Source of the DNA: Aptenodytes patagonicus
Taxonomy: Eukaryota; Chordata; Aves; Sphenisciformes; Spheniscidae
Assembly: GCF_965638725.1 (NCBI RefSeq)
Contig: NC_134982.1
Coordinates: forward strand, 39,236,799-39,300,798
DNA length: 64,000 bases
Direction of reading: 5' to 3'
Of this stretch, positions 13,556 through 25,818 are shown one piece after another. The notes under the pieces were generated by a model. It was not told the DNA's origin. It made no database searches and saw nothing but the letters and a program-made list of their open reading frames with translations. The position numbers and the translations under genes are program-made. Each line of letters starts with the position of its first letter. The stretch's first letter is position 1.

Positions 13556-13567
13556 CGCGCATGCGCG
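13556..13567. promoter_or_regulatory. NRF1 binding motif in the MLLT3 promoter
   Basis: The sequence CGCGCATGCGCG fits the NRF1 consensus YGCGCAYGCGCR at every position. It lies about 230 bases upstream of the MLLT3 start codon inside the CpG island, a normal setting for NRF1. A CCAAT box follows about 80 bases further upstream. Confidence 0.7.
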
Positions 13568-13641
13568 CTGCCCGCCGGACTGACACTGAGACAGACATAA
13601 CAGTGTGCGGCGCGGGGCGGGCACCGGGGCGACGCGGTCAG

Positions 13642-13646
13642 CCAAT
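13642..13646 (+). promoter_or_regulatory. CCAAT box upstream of MLLT3
   Basis: The plus strand reads GCCAATGGCG, an NF-Y-type CCAAT pentamer, read as ATTGG on the gene strand, in the CpG island about 316 bases upstream of the MLLT3 start codon. The same bases also carry a CCAT core that could fit YY1. This is a motif match only. Confidence 0.5.
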
Positions 13647-14872
13647 GGCGCGCGGCGGCGCGGCCGCGAGCCCCTCCGCCCGGCCCGCTCCGACCCCGCC
13701 CCGCCGGCCCTTAAAGTAACAGGTTGGGGGGGACGGGACGGTGCCCCGGGATGGGCGGGCGCGGAGGGGAGGGACCGTGCTGCGGGCAGCGCCACACCCC
13801 AAGCGGGGGGGCAGCGGTCGACGGCGTTGTACCGAAACGGGAAGGGAAACTGAGCAAGAACCGCTACGAACAAAAGAGAAACGGGGTAGCGTTCTTCGCA
13901 GCCGACGCCGAGCGAGGAGAGCGCGAGCAAGCGGCGCGCAGCGGAGGAGGCTGCCGTCCTCCCTCCCTCCCCTCCTCTCCTCACGCCGGCGGCCGCGGCG
14001 CCGTGCCCCGCTGCCCCCGCAAAGCCGCTCGCTCGCGGGCGAGCCGGCGGGCGGGATCCCCAGCTGTCCGCGACAGCGTGGGTCGCGGTGGTTTGGATCC
14101 GCCGTTACCAACGGCGAGAGCGAGTAATTCCTCACAGCTGGGAAAGGCAACACGCTGAGACCGCCCGCCCGTCGCCTTCCGCTGCCGAGACCTGCCGGCC
14201 TCAGCCTGTAAGAGGTCTCCGGCCACAATTAAGTAAAAGGACTCTCTGTGCCAGAGGCACACCAAAAGAAGGACCTTCCTCCCCGCACCTCAGCCTCTGT
14301 CTCGTGTACCGTCACAAACACACGTTTCTGAAAAGCCCGCAGTAAATCCTCTTGCAAAAAGAAATGGAGGAAGACACGAAGGGAATGCCCTAATTGCACA
14401 GGTATGACAGGTCATGATGGGCAGCAGGCAGGAAATGACACTCGGGATTATTTAACTGATATTTGTAGCACTAACGGCGATTTCTACCATTAACGGGCTG
14501 GTACTCTTTTAAAACAACAGTTACTACCTCAACAATTTCCATATCCCTTCCGCACTATATGAGATGACATGCTGATTCACGCCACAGGAATATGCCAGTG
14601 AGGAGCTGGAAGTGATTTACTGCGAATGTCTAAATCACGGTACCGACGCTCGTGAGATGGGTATTTTCCAACAGCCATAAAATTGTCCAAAATTGTCTAT
14701 AGTAACTTTTGCCACACTGAAAACAATTTTTGTCTGTTCGATAATTATATTTTTGATAATTTGTCTGATGACAATTATAACTCAGTGATTCGACCATCAA
14801 CACAGCAATCCTCTCCAAGAGAAGTGTACCTACTCACAAATGGAACACCCTCCCTGGGCGTTCCAGATTTCA

Positions 14873-14886
14873 CCAAGAGATGGCGC
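14873..14886 (+). promoter_or_regulatory. CTCF-like motif near the MLLT3 promoter
   Basis: CCAAGAGATGGCGC matches the CTCF core CCASYAGRKGGCR at all but two positions, including the key AG..GGC. It lies in a small CpG-rich patch (about 14860-14910) some 650 bases outside the CpG island. Function is inferred from the motif alone. Confidence 0.4.
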
Positions 14887-17800
14887 GCGGAGTCCTTCCG
14901 CGAATGTCCTCATTTGACCTCTCCAGAAGTCTCTTAACTACCCACGACTCGTATCTTCTCTCTTTTCGCTTCGGAATGAGAAACGCACGTTACCGAAATT
15001 CTAGCATAATCTAATAATTCCTTCAAAACTACTGAGCTGTATCTTATTTTTCTTACAGACGTTGTAAGCCTTAATTAATAAAATCAGTGCTAACAACTCA
15101 AAAAGATGAATACAATTTGTAAAAATTCCACAAGTTACATGACTTGAAATTTATTAACATTAACCCCTCAAGTATATGAATATCCGTGTTTTAAAATTGC
15201 AGTGTGCTGACCTAGTAGTTCACGTATCTTCTACTAATCTTGTGTTGGGCTAGCCAGCAAGCCAGGACTCCTGCTGAGTCCATAAACCTATGAAAGCCAA
15301 TTCCAGTAACTTTAAAACTTTGTACATGCAACATAAATTAAAAAAGATACCTATGCTATTTACTAGAGTAAGGATTATGCACATGAGCAAGGACAGCAAG
15401 GTTGGACTGCTATCGCACTTAATCCAGTGGGCTTCCAGGTGTCAGGGCCCATCTGAACAGAGCATCTGCAGGTTGAGGATCCCTGGCATTTCTCCTAGAA
15501 AGGTTCCATTTTTGCTGTGGCTGAGCTGCTCTTCTCAAGTGTTCAGTCACTTAAGGGACTTGTAAGGACTGAGAATAGATCGCCAAGAGCATTTAGCTGT
15601 CTAGATCCCTTTGGTTTCATTGGAAATCAGACTCTCAAGCATTTTTGCATCAGTGAGGGGTTTTGCCGTTCAGAAGACACTCATTTTTTGGTGCTTAATC
15701 ACAATGTAGTCTTCCACATTAGTGCAGAGTTGAGTGTGTAACACGTTCCCAATAATAACAATAATATATACACTAAAAGTATTTTGTCTTTCATTATTGG
15801 CACATATTTAATTTCAAACTGTATGTGACCTTTCATTATCGAGTAATGCAACTCCTGGAAATACTGTATGATTCTTACTCCAACAATAAATTTGAAGCAC
15901 GATTTTACAGTAGTAACTGGGCATGATTATTTAAAACACTACCAAACCACCCTTCTTTCTTTTCTTCCACCCCATCACCTACATTCCAACTTTATGTTAC
16001 ACTGCCAATCTGAGCATAAAATTCACAGTGAAGAAATGGAAGATGTGCTTCTCTGCTATCAAAATGGTGCTACCACTCCATTGTTAATGTGGCAGATACA
16101 GATGTTTTATGACAATTACAATGCATATTTCTGCTTTCTTATTATTGCCCTTAAAAAATTAGACAAATGTACTTAATCAGTAATAGGCAAACCTTAATTT
16201 AGTCCATAAAGATTATATGATTTTTAAACACAGGCAGCTAAAATTATGTGTCTCAGTGGGTATTTGAGCTCGTAGTTTCATAGATACTTTGAATGCATTG
16301 AACATAGTATCTTACTGACAGCAATTATGCAGAAAGCAGAAAAATGCTCTATGATACAGATTCGTTACTGAAACAGGTCTACAGAATTATTTCCATACTC
16401 AGTGACTGCGGTATCAGCCCTAAGATTCTTTTTTCACTCTGTACCCACAGCTTTAAGACTTGAGGACTACAGAATACTGCCCTGAAATATTCAGGTACAG
16501 GCATTATGTTATTAAGGAAATGCATATTGGAATCACTGTGGTTCGAAATGCCATTACATATGAACTCCTGTCTTCAATACATCTTGCTAGCTAGAAAATA
16601 AATCCTTTTATAGCATCTCTCTAAATTTCTGGACAACTCTTCAGAGATCTTGACTGCCTGTTTGTGTTTTCCTTCCTTATTTACATAATAGTTTGACATC
16701 GTGAAGAATATATTTGCTTCCTATTCCAGGGTAGAAGTTGGGGACACCATCGTTCTGTGTAATAAATTATGTTCTGTTAGGGCACACCATATAAGGATAC
16801 AACACCTTTTTTCAACTCAATTTGAATGGAAAAAAATGGTATGGACAATTTCTATGTATGAGTCACCTCATAGTTTTGTTTGGCTCAGTAGGAACAAGGC
16901 AGACAATCTAAGTAGTCAAATGCAAAAATAAAAGCATCACTCTAAGTTGGAATACCTCTAATTCTTGTCCACCGCCTTCCAGCTTTTCTTCTTCTGCAAA
17001 GATTTGAATTAGTCTTCCCAAGTTTGTTCTGTAAATCATTATTACTTAATATAATTATAACCTTTCTGCCTGTTTAAATTTATTTCTCCCTTTGTATAAC
17101 AACTCAAATGATCCATAGCTCTAGCTAGAGAAAAGTCATGGTGGGCCTGATCCTGAATGTACATTCACTTGCCAGGATCCATTGTAGGGATGGAAGCATG
17201 TGCTTCCATCTTAAAGGTCTGCAAACATAATTACTACCTTGCAAGTAAAGAGCCGTGATGACATATTTTTATACAAGATATACTTGTACATAGATTTATT
17301 TATTTGCCCTGCTTTTCTCAGAAGGCTGTAAAGATAAGATTTGATTTCTTTCTTTCCTCCCGATATACTAATATCTGAGAAAGGAAGGTTTCTTTTAGGC
17401 CTGGCAGCATCAAATGTACGTACCGCAAAAGAGAACGCATCAGAGTGAATGAAGAACTGTCTTTTCTCTCCAAAAAGTCTGTGTCTCCGTGTTCCTGCTA
17501 GCTTTTATGCTGAAGTCAAGAAACAAAAGTCCCTTCTGAATCTTTGGGGATTTTTCCTGAAAGCCACAAAACTATAATCACTTTAATGGTTTCCTGTTAC
17601 TTTATGGTATCTTTGGCATTTTTCTTTTACCAGAATTAGAGTGTAGATGAGCAGAACAGCTTTTATGCTCAGGCCACTTCAAAAGTGAAGTTTTGGTAAC
17701 AGCATAGGCAAACAGAGTAGCTATTAGGCTTTTAATAGTAGCTCTAATACAGCTGGTGATAGCCAAACCTGTTTACCAAGAGAGAAGGTGTCCAAGGAGT

Positions 17801-20339
17801 AAAAAGCCTCTGCTACACTGTATGATTAGGGTTGCTGGATTTTTAATTTTCATCCATAGAAGAAACAGGAAAGAAGAGAGAAAAAAAAGTCTTCCACCAA
17901 AGGGAGATATTTTTTCTTTGATAGTTCTAGCTTGTGTCACGGTTCAGAATAAGATGAAATAAGGTTGTCGGTAACCGGAAAATTCATTTAGTCTTAACAG
18001 ATACCAGTAAGACAATTCTGTCTTCCTGAATCCCTTAAATGGGTGAGTTTTGTGGCACAGACTCATACTCCATATTCATCTGCCTATCTTGGGATTCTAC
18101 AGGAAGGAATGGAGCTGGATAGTCCTCTGGAGTCCTTCTATGCTGATTTTTATTTCTTATGTATTTGGATAAAAATATTTTCGTCTTGACTTAGAACAGG
18201 ACTGAATCAATACAAGCTGTTTTCCTATATTGCACATCACTGTAACAGTGGAAATGCTTCTATTAGCTAACTTTATTCATTCTAATAGCCTTTTTAACTA
18301 CTTAACTGAGACCACTCAGTTGAGTAATGATTACTTAGAAACATCTGCAGATTTAGGCTCAAATTTGGAAAAGGGAGTTGTTTAATATATGTCAGTTGTG
18401 AAGCAATGTTGATTTCTAAATGGAAAAAAATTAAAAATAGCATTTGTATTCAAGCTGAAGGGGTTGTGATGCAACTACAGCCATTTAAAAATCTATCAAT
18501 TTCACAAACTCCAATATAATCTTCAGCTGACAGAAGCAGAATCAAAGAACGATCTTGAGCTGGTTAAGTGACAAACTGGTGCAACTATTTTCTTCATTTT
18601 GGATTAACAGTTAAAATAAACATTCTTTGATCTCACCTAACTCTGGAAGCAGCATAGCTGTGTTAGTGCAGCATTGCACCCGACCTAACAAGAGCCGTAT
18701 TTCATAGCTATACTGTTGGTGATTCCACACACGGCTGAAAGGACTTGCTGCCTTTCTGTATTATTTTTTTACACAAGGCAGATATGTTATATGTCACAAA
18801 AAAGGAGACTGTTTCCCTGGTCACTTGGACACACTGAATTGTCTTCAGTGTTTCAAACACAGCTGTTTTAAATTTCCATTCGAAGTTCAAATTTTGTGAC
18901 CCAAATATATGGACCAACTTTTACATGGGCCTTGTTTTTAAATGTTTCAGAAAAGCAACTAGCTGAAAAAGCTAATATTACTGGCTATAAAGGAAACCAC
19001 AGTGCCTTTTAAATATATCATCAGTCTGAATTTCTCTGTATTTGAGATCTTTTTAATTTCCTTATGCAGACAATATATAAAATTATAGCCCATTCCTGAT
19101 CCAAGCCAGATACTTCGATTACAACGTTAAGATGCTGGTCCGAACAAGAGCCAAAACTTAAAGCGAGTCTACAGCTGATCTTACACATACAACAAGGAAT
19201 ATGTATAAGCTGCTTTGTAATGCCACTCTGGCTGCCAGGAACTAATGGCAAAATACTCTCTCTGGATTGGCTTTTTTTTTTAGTTTGCTACATAGGCTGA
19301 ACAAATGCCAAGCAGCCTGGGCCAAGTGCATGCCTGTTTTGAGTTTTTATTGGCTTGTCCAGTTCTAATCACAGATCAAATAGAAAATAACCACTTCAGC
19401 TGGTAACATACTAAACCCCTAGTCAGTGGAAAGGATCTTTAAGAGCAAGGGCTGCATGTTTTAGAAAACAATATAAAATAATTTATAACTCACCACCAGC
19501 CACCTCAGAGGGACGTAGTAATGACAAAAGACAAATGCAAAAAGGGAGTCTTGGCTATGCACAATATTACAGTATAGAACGTAAAAAAAAGAAAATTGTT
19601 TAAAAGCCTCTAAGGAGACATAAGGAAATCTGTTCAGAGTGGAAAGTCTTGTTGAGAGACCTACAAGGAAGTATTTAGTTTTTTATTTCCTCACAATGGT
19701 GTAGCCCCTAGAGGAAATACTCCTGCTAGACAAAGAAACACAGTCAAATTCTGTATTCAGTTTAGGCCCATGTAATGAGCAAGTTCAGAGAACCTGTTCT
19801 GGATTTCCGCAACCATAGCCAGGACAGAGTCTGATCACACGTGCAAGAGAGCTACTAAGGAGTAACTTTACTGAAATCAGTGTTCTCGGTTCTTGGCCTG
19901 ACAGGAGATCTCCCTGCTGGAAATCAGCAAAAGAGTGTAAAGGAATTATGTGATTGTCCTCACTCTGCATCAGGTTCTTGTGCTGGCCACTGTATTAGTT
20001 ACCTAAATTGACCATTATCCAATATAGGAGTTTATGCATAAGATGACCAGTATGTCTTGGTCATAGACTACTTGTCTTATGCTTTAGCTTGGTTACAGGA
20101 GTATCAGAAAGGCTGAGTACACTACCTTCACACTTTCTGTTGCGAGAACCATGAACCAGCCAAACTTTCCTTATTCCCAGTATCACTAGAAAGTGAGTGA
20201 GAAGCTGGAATGGCTTAGCATTACCTTGGTGAGAAACTCATGGGGAAAAGCAGAATTCTTTACCAGTGACAAGTACTTATATAACCATAGGGTCATAGTT
20301 GTCCTCATCTTTAATGAACTTATGATTACGCCCACACTA

Positions 20340-20460
20340 TGTCTCAGAAAGTAGTTTTAGCCCGACTTTATGGATGGAGAATTGAAACAAAAAGAGATTA
20401 ATTAAATGACTTGACCAAGGACAACAAAATAAGGCATGAAGTGGGGCAAGCAGTTACACC
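20340..20460 (-). repeat. MIR-like SINE remnant
   Basis: The stretch reads like the reverse complement of the MIR core: a 'tggatggagaattgaaac' segment, then 'taaatgacttgaccaagg' followed by an AAATAAGG segment. It parallels the consensus phrases for 'gaggaaactgagg' and 'gtgacttgcccaaggtcac'. Divergence is heavy, as expected for an element older than birds. Confidence 0.6.
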
Positions 20461-21179
20461 CAGCGAGGACAAAGCTTGGCCCTGAAAAAAATGGAAAAAA
20501 TGAAGAAATAGGAAAAAAAAGTGTAAACAAAGGTAGTATGGGAGAACAGAGAGACTGAAATTTACGGCTAGCTCAAGAATTAATAAGAAATGCTTTGACA
20601 AATGTGGAATTTGAAAGAACATTGCAAAGTTTGAGGAATATATTACATATGTATTTGCAGAAGTCTGGCCTTAGGGGCTAGATAGGCATATTTCAGAAAT
20701 CTAAACAGAAATCATATGACTGAGAAATAGCTACTTTTACACATGAGAAAGTTGTAAAGCAAGACTACTCGACATATGGATGTTTGGGAGCCAGCTAGCT
20801 AGTAATCACAGCATTGCAACGAAGCTGGAGGTAATTTTTATGAAGGCACAGAGGGGAGAAAAGCAGAATTAAGATGGGTGGAAACGCTTTGCCAGCTGCT
20901 GGAGGGGACCAGTGGAGCTGCAGCCTGTACACTCTGACTTGCCATGCAGATTTCAGAAGCCCTTCCATGTAGGCTCTGTGTGGTCCACTGAATTCAATAG
21001 ATTTTAGTAGTAGAGCAGCTGCACTCCGTTTACACTCTCCTAATGGTAGGCACCCCTCAATGCACAATGGATTTCCTATCGGAATACTTTCCATCACCAT
21101 ATGACATTAATTCCAGATACTTTTCCATATATTCACAATTTCAAATAAAACTCCCCAGCTCTCAAAAAGATACAAATGC

Positions 21180-21221
21180 AAAAAGCATGGTGTCCTGACA
21201 ATAAAAAGCATGGTGTCCTGA
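21180..21221 (+). repeat. Direct duplication of 19 bases
   Basis: AAAAAGCATGGTGTCCTGA occurs at 21180-21198 and again, identical, at 21203-21221, a period of 23 bases. It is a simple local duplication with no associated gene. Confidence 0.9.
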
Positions 21222-23769
21222 TCTACTGCAATTTCCACCTTTCAATGCTCCGCTGCCTCTTTTTTACCCATTCCCCATTTATCTGTTCCCCATACAGCAT
21301 ATTTTAAACTGACCAAAATTATCAATTTTATCTGCTTCAAATTGCAAATACATACAAATATATCTGTATGTAAGACATATATACTATATATATACACAAA
21401 TTTAGAGAGAGAGCAATAGTTTCCCAGCACATCATTCATCAGTGTTCTGCACTTGCGTCCCCACCTCAAGGAAATCCTTGAGAGACTAGGGTGAAAAGGG
21501 GCACCACTTCCTATGAAAATGGATGCCAGGAGGCCTGCAAGTCTTTTGGGGGAGTACTTGGATCATAAAGAATTTGCTTTCAGAATCCAGGTCTTGAGGC
21601 AGAGGGGTCAAAATCTACTTGTTCTGAAAGCCTCTCTTCAGTGGGAGTAAGTTTCACAGACACTTTGTAGGGCCAATAAAAGATGGAAAGTTTGGGTCAA
21701 ATAAGTGTTTAAACTGCTATAATTGATCTTACTGCAAATACTGGAAGTTGTTTCAGTACAAGTGATCGCGTTAATAATGAGACTAAAATCTCGAGGGTTC
21801 CAGAATGCAGTCTCAAACAGAACCAAAGGAAATTTAACTCCACTGAGCCCAGAAAGCATAAGCCATCAGAAACACAGCTCTAAAAGATCCCTGAAGAATG
21901 TAACTGGCAGTAAAAAAAAAAAAAGATGGAAAGACAGCAAAAATAAAAAATAAATTACCAGGCAAAAGACAGAAATGCAAAAGCACCTTAAGCAGTAAGA
22001 AAAAATAGCATGTTTCACTGAATATTTAGTCTTCCCTCATACTGCTGGTCTCTTTCATATCACTAGCACTGCCCATGAGAAAAGAAGTATAAGTACTTGC
22101 AGAACTTGCCAAAAAAGGCTCACACCCGCTTTTAGTTTTAATTTTTGCATTGATGGTTCAGGTGAAATCCAATGGATTTCAATGAGAACATTAAAATTAA
22201 AGCCTTGTCTTCCAAACACACACTGAGTAAATCTTAACAAATGAGTAGTCTTATTAACCTCAGTGGCAATGATTGGAAGGCTCATCTATTTTAAATGACT
22301 CCTGAGCAGTCTTCTCGCAGGTTTATGATAGTAACTACTGTACATTTAAATAAATGTAGAGTCTAATAGGCTTGTGTTTGTGCCAAAAAAAAAAAAAAAA
22401 AAGTCCTAAATAAAAAGCTGGTCTAGCAGCAAGGATGAATTAACTGGAAGGACCAAGAAGACCTTAATCCCTGCCATTGATCCATGCTTCCCAGTGCCCC
22501 ACAAGCATCACCCACATTCTCGTCTTCTCTGTGGTTTCCTAACTGACTGCACGAAAGAAGAAAAGCGGTGGCACAGCACCCAGGAAGTCTGCATTTGAAG
22601 ATCTATGTCACTTTTCTGTCTTTAGTATAAAACATGACCCAGGGGCTTGTCCTCATCATAGGAATTCCGAGTATTGTCCTCTACCCCAAGTTGGAAGCTA
22701 CCCATAAAACTAATCCAGCTAACAGAGCTTTTCAAGCACACAGGAACAAAGGCCATTCTTTACATATTTTGTAAAATAAGCTTTTTTTCCCTAACTCTCA
22801 AATACCGTTTCACCCTTGGCCACAGAAACTGACTAGATTCTGCTGCTCTTGGAAAAGAATCACAGAGCATGATTCCGATAATTGAAATGCCTACGCTGGC
22901 AGACACAATACAGTCATCCTCCTCTCTGAGATACCTGTACAGTTGCAATTGGCGGAATTGTACAGGCATATTGCTCTGAGATGAGCTGTCCAAGAACTGA
23001 AGGTTACCAGGTGACTACCAGGCTTTTAGGCAGGTGGATCATGAAGACAGTAACTTTAATCTCATGTAGCCTGAAATGTGCTAAAGTAGAAAACCATTTT
23101 TTTTAAATAGGCACTTTTATGTTTTGAAAGTGGAGCTGAGGCATAAAACAATCTAAATCACTTCCTTAATTGCATTCCTTGAATCCTCCTCAGGTTTTGC
23201 TGTGCTGCATTGTGTAAGTGAAAAGTAGAATGCAGTTTGTTGTTTCCAAGTCACTTGTATCCCAGTCTCATGGCTTGCTTTGCTGCAGCTGGCAATCTTT
23301 TATCTTGAATGTAAATTCTAGAAGATCATTACTGATTAAGGTGTTGCCATAATATGAAATATCATTTCAAAATAACAGCTTTAGGGCACTTCATAAACTG
23401 ATGGGAATATAAAAGTAGACAGCGAGGTGGCCTCAAGGATTTGCAGAAGTGTATTCAAAACACTTGACAGTTTAAAGCGGTTAATATGTTTTTGAAAGTC
23501 ACTTACTGAGTTTGAATTTCCCACTTGGATTCTGATGTTCAGATAAAGACTCTTCATAATTATTGATCGCCACAGAGAACAAATTAGTATCTTGAAAACA
23601 TGTTATCTTGTTACATTGATCATCCCATGTTATGAAAACACCAATGAGATTCTAACTTTATGTTCAAGTAGGTATATGAAACATCTACTCTTCCTTTGAA
23701 GTAGAATTCTTGCTTTCTAGAAAGATATTAAATGTTGTTTCTAAAAATCTGATCCAAGAAATCCTCTCT

Positions 23770-23905
23770 GAGACTGTAACTAAGGTTATCTGAATCAGTC
23801 TTGAAGACATTAGGCAGTACTGACCCCGGTGTCAGCCCCTGGTGTACACCAGTAGTGACTGGTCTCCAACTAGGCATCATGCTGCAGATCACAAACCTTT
23901 GAGCC
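23770..23905 (-). repeat. CR1-like LINE fragment (reverse transcriptase region)
   Basis: On the minus strand an open frame includes PSWRPVTTGVHQGLTPGSVL followed by PNVFKTDSDN. This lines up with the CR1 reverse-transcriptase stretch '[20 protein letters not shown]' and 'NIFINDLD'. It is a diverged internal scrap without its 3' tail. Boundaries are uncertain. Confidence 0.6.
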
Positions 23906-24345
23906 TGGCAGTGCAATACAATGGATATCACTTTCTGACACATTAATATATGCACAGGTTGTTCATACCTATCAATTAAAAGCGTGCTAATGGACTACAG
24001 TCTAGATAATAGTAAGCAGAGTTGGAAATTATTTCTATACTTTGGAAAAATACGAAAGAATATCCATTCAACCTTAAAAATCCTTATTGTCAGTGGGAAT
24101 AACCCAGTCAGCGCTCTCCTTCTCTGAAAATGTACTAGGAACTCTTAGTATAGTTGCAAGTCTGCCTACACCATCTTAGCCACACAGTAAGTGCAAAATT
24201 ACTCATTGGAGCAAGGCCAATTTTTTGTTTTTGAATGTGAATTTCAGAGAAAATTATGTTGAGTATACACATTATGTCCTGGTGAAAAATACACACATTT
24301 GTACACCATCCCCACACCCAAATATCCCAAAAGGAAAATGCTGCT

Positions 24346-24445
24346 AATCATAGAATCATAGAAATGCAGGGATAGAAAGAGCCTCAGGAGATCATCTAGT
24401 ATAACCCTCTGCACACAGGCAGGATCAAATGTATGTGGAACTAAC
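24346..24445 (-). repeat. CR1 LINE 3' end
   Basis: The plus strand begins AATCATAGAATCATAG, the reverse complement of the CR1 octamer tail, followed by 'gagatcatctagtataaccc', the reversed CR1 3' untranslated region. This is a short 5'-truncated copy, common in birds. Confidence 0.85.
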
Positions 24446-24487
24446 CCAAATCTCTGACCTTCACTTTATCTTGCTGTAGTTTCGTTG

Positions 24488-24600
24488 TGAAGCTATGGGC
24501 AAATCTTTTTCCCTCCTTTCTTTGAGTTTCCTACCTGTGAAATGGGATAAAAATATTGGTATCAGTATCTGAACAGTGCTCTGAGATTTAGCATTAAGTA
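24488..24600 (+). repeat. MIR-like SINE remnant
   Basis: The segment has 'gggcaaatctttttccctcc', then 'gagtttcctacctgtgaaat' followed by GGGATAA. It mirrors MIR 'gggcaagtcacttaacctc' and 'cagtttcctcatctgtaaaa' in order and spacing. It lies immediately beside a CR1 3' end, so two old elements abut here. Confidence 0.65.
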
Positions 24601-25393
24601 TTACTTCCCCATCTTAGTTATAAACCATAACTGTGCTTTTGATCCCACATATTGGAGAGACCCAATATAAACAGAATGTAATACATGGGAAGAGTCCCAG
24701 CTCTTTTGTGTCAGATCATAGGTAATAGTTCTCATGACACGATACACAAATGCATTTCTAAGATTACAGAGAAAGATACAGATTTTCCACAGACTTCAGG
24801 AGTACCTTTACGTGCAGCAGCTGAAGACTCGTTTGACAGCTCTATGTAATTATTAATCAGCAAGTTTGAGCAACTACTTAAAGTCATTTATTGAAATTAA
24901 TAGCAGAATGACCTGTGCAAGTTTGGTTCAAAAAGCAATTCAGTATTAGGATATTTAAAATGTGGCCTACAAGATGACAAGTACATTGCTTTGGGACCAA
25001 ACTCTTCACGACGCCACCATGGGCTTCCGAAGCCAATGAGAGCTTTACAGACAGGAAAGCTGGAAGTAAATAAGAGTTTTTCAAGGATAACGTACCTCAA
25101 AATGCAGAACGGAAATATTTACAGTGAACTTACACAATATTAAAAGCTTCCTGGGATCCCTTTTTTTTAACTACAGTCATGCCTCAACAATCCAAATCTG
25201 CTTGCAATTTTCATTTTTATGTGTTTGAAACCAGAATCAGATTAACAAATCAGCAAATGTATAAACACAAGGAGATTGCTCAGACAGATAAATGACTTAA
25301 CAATGCCCAGGCACACTCAAATCTAAGGGCAAATCACAGAAATAAAGGAGCAGAGATCCATGTAGAATGAGACAGGTCCTTCTCCCTCCCCAG

Positions 25394-25818
25394 GGGTTAG
25401 GCTGTCTGTGCTCAAGCCCTGCTATGGGGTCCGACTGCTGGGAGCAAGCTGTGCGAGAAAGGGCCTTGGTAGGGGCCTCACTGCTTTACTCAGGAGCTGC
25501 ACTTAAGCACAGCCCTCACCCAGGGCCTTCCTGAGCTACAGTGCAGCCAAGCGTATGCCTGGCCTCACACCTTGCTAGTCCAGACCGTGACCCACAGGCT
25601 CAGCTTCCTGGCTGGGTCCCAGACACTCCTCATCACTAGGGACTGCTGCCTCGGGTCCGCTGGGCGGTGGCTAACCCTGGCCACCTCACCAGCCTCTTCA
25701 GCTCTTGTCCAGGTGCTGTGGGACTCCGCTCTGGCTGCTCCCCGGTCATACTTAAAGCCTTCTTTCAACTGATTTAGCTGTTCCCTCTGAACTGCGAAAC
25801 ACCCTCAGCTCCATCCAG
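25394..25818 (+). other. Unassigned GC-rich block with exon-like borders
   Basis: This block is clearly richer in G+C than its surroundings. Its left edge follows a pyrimidine tract ending in CAG ('tctccctccccag') and its right edge reads CCAG before GTAACA, so it could be an exon of a non-coding transcript. No conserved protein is evident; open frames on both strands simply reflect few stop codons. It could equally be an unclassified repeat. I do not recognise it. Confidence 0.3.

Larger units (their letters stand above)
1..13984 (-). other. MLLT3: MLLT3 gene, 5' part (partial; extends beyond position 1)
   Basis: The gene is transcribed right to left. Within the window it consists of exon 1, a 516-base GC-rich intron 1 (12799-13314), exon 2, and at least 12.6 kb of intron 2. 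The remaining exons, covering the rest of YEATS, the serine-rich linker and the carboxy-terminal ANC1 homology domain that binds AF4, DOT1L, CBX8 and BCOR, must lie to the left of this window. A short first coding exon followed by a very large intron is typical of this gene. The upper boundary given here is the limit of the GC-rich open region and is not a mapped transcription start. Confidence 0.85.
12150..14230 (-). promoter_or_regulatory. MLLT3: MLLT3 promoter CpG island
   Basis: About 2 kb of dense GC and CpG stands out sharply from AT-rich flanks and covers exons 1 and 2, intron 1 and the upstream region. Within it are a perfect NRF1 palindrome at 13556-13567, a CCAAT box at 13642-13646 and many GC boxes. 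No TATA box is convincing, which suits a dispersed CpG-island promoter. The extent was judged by eye from base composition. Confidence 0.85.

Noticed and set aside
12012..14345. Many long overlapping open frames on both strands, up to 320 codons
   Set aside because: They coincide with the MLLT3 CpG island, where stop codons are rare. Only the exon 1 and exon 2 segments match a protein.
20720..20765. A further MIR-like phrase (TTTTACACATGAGAAAG)
   Set aside because: Too short and without the neighbouring MIR segments in order.
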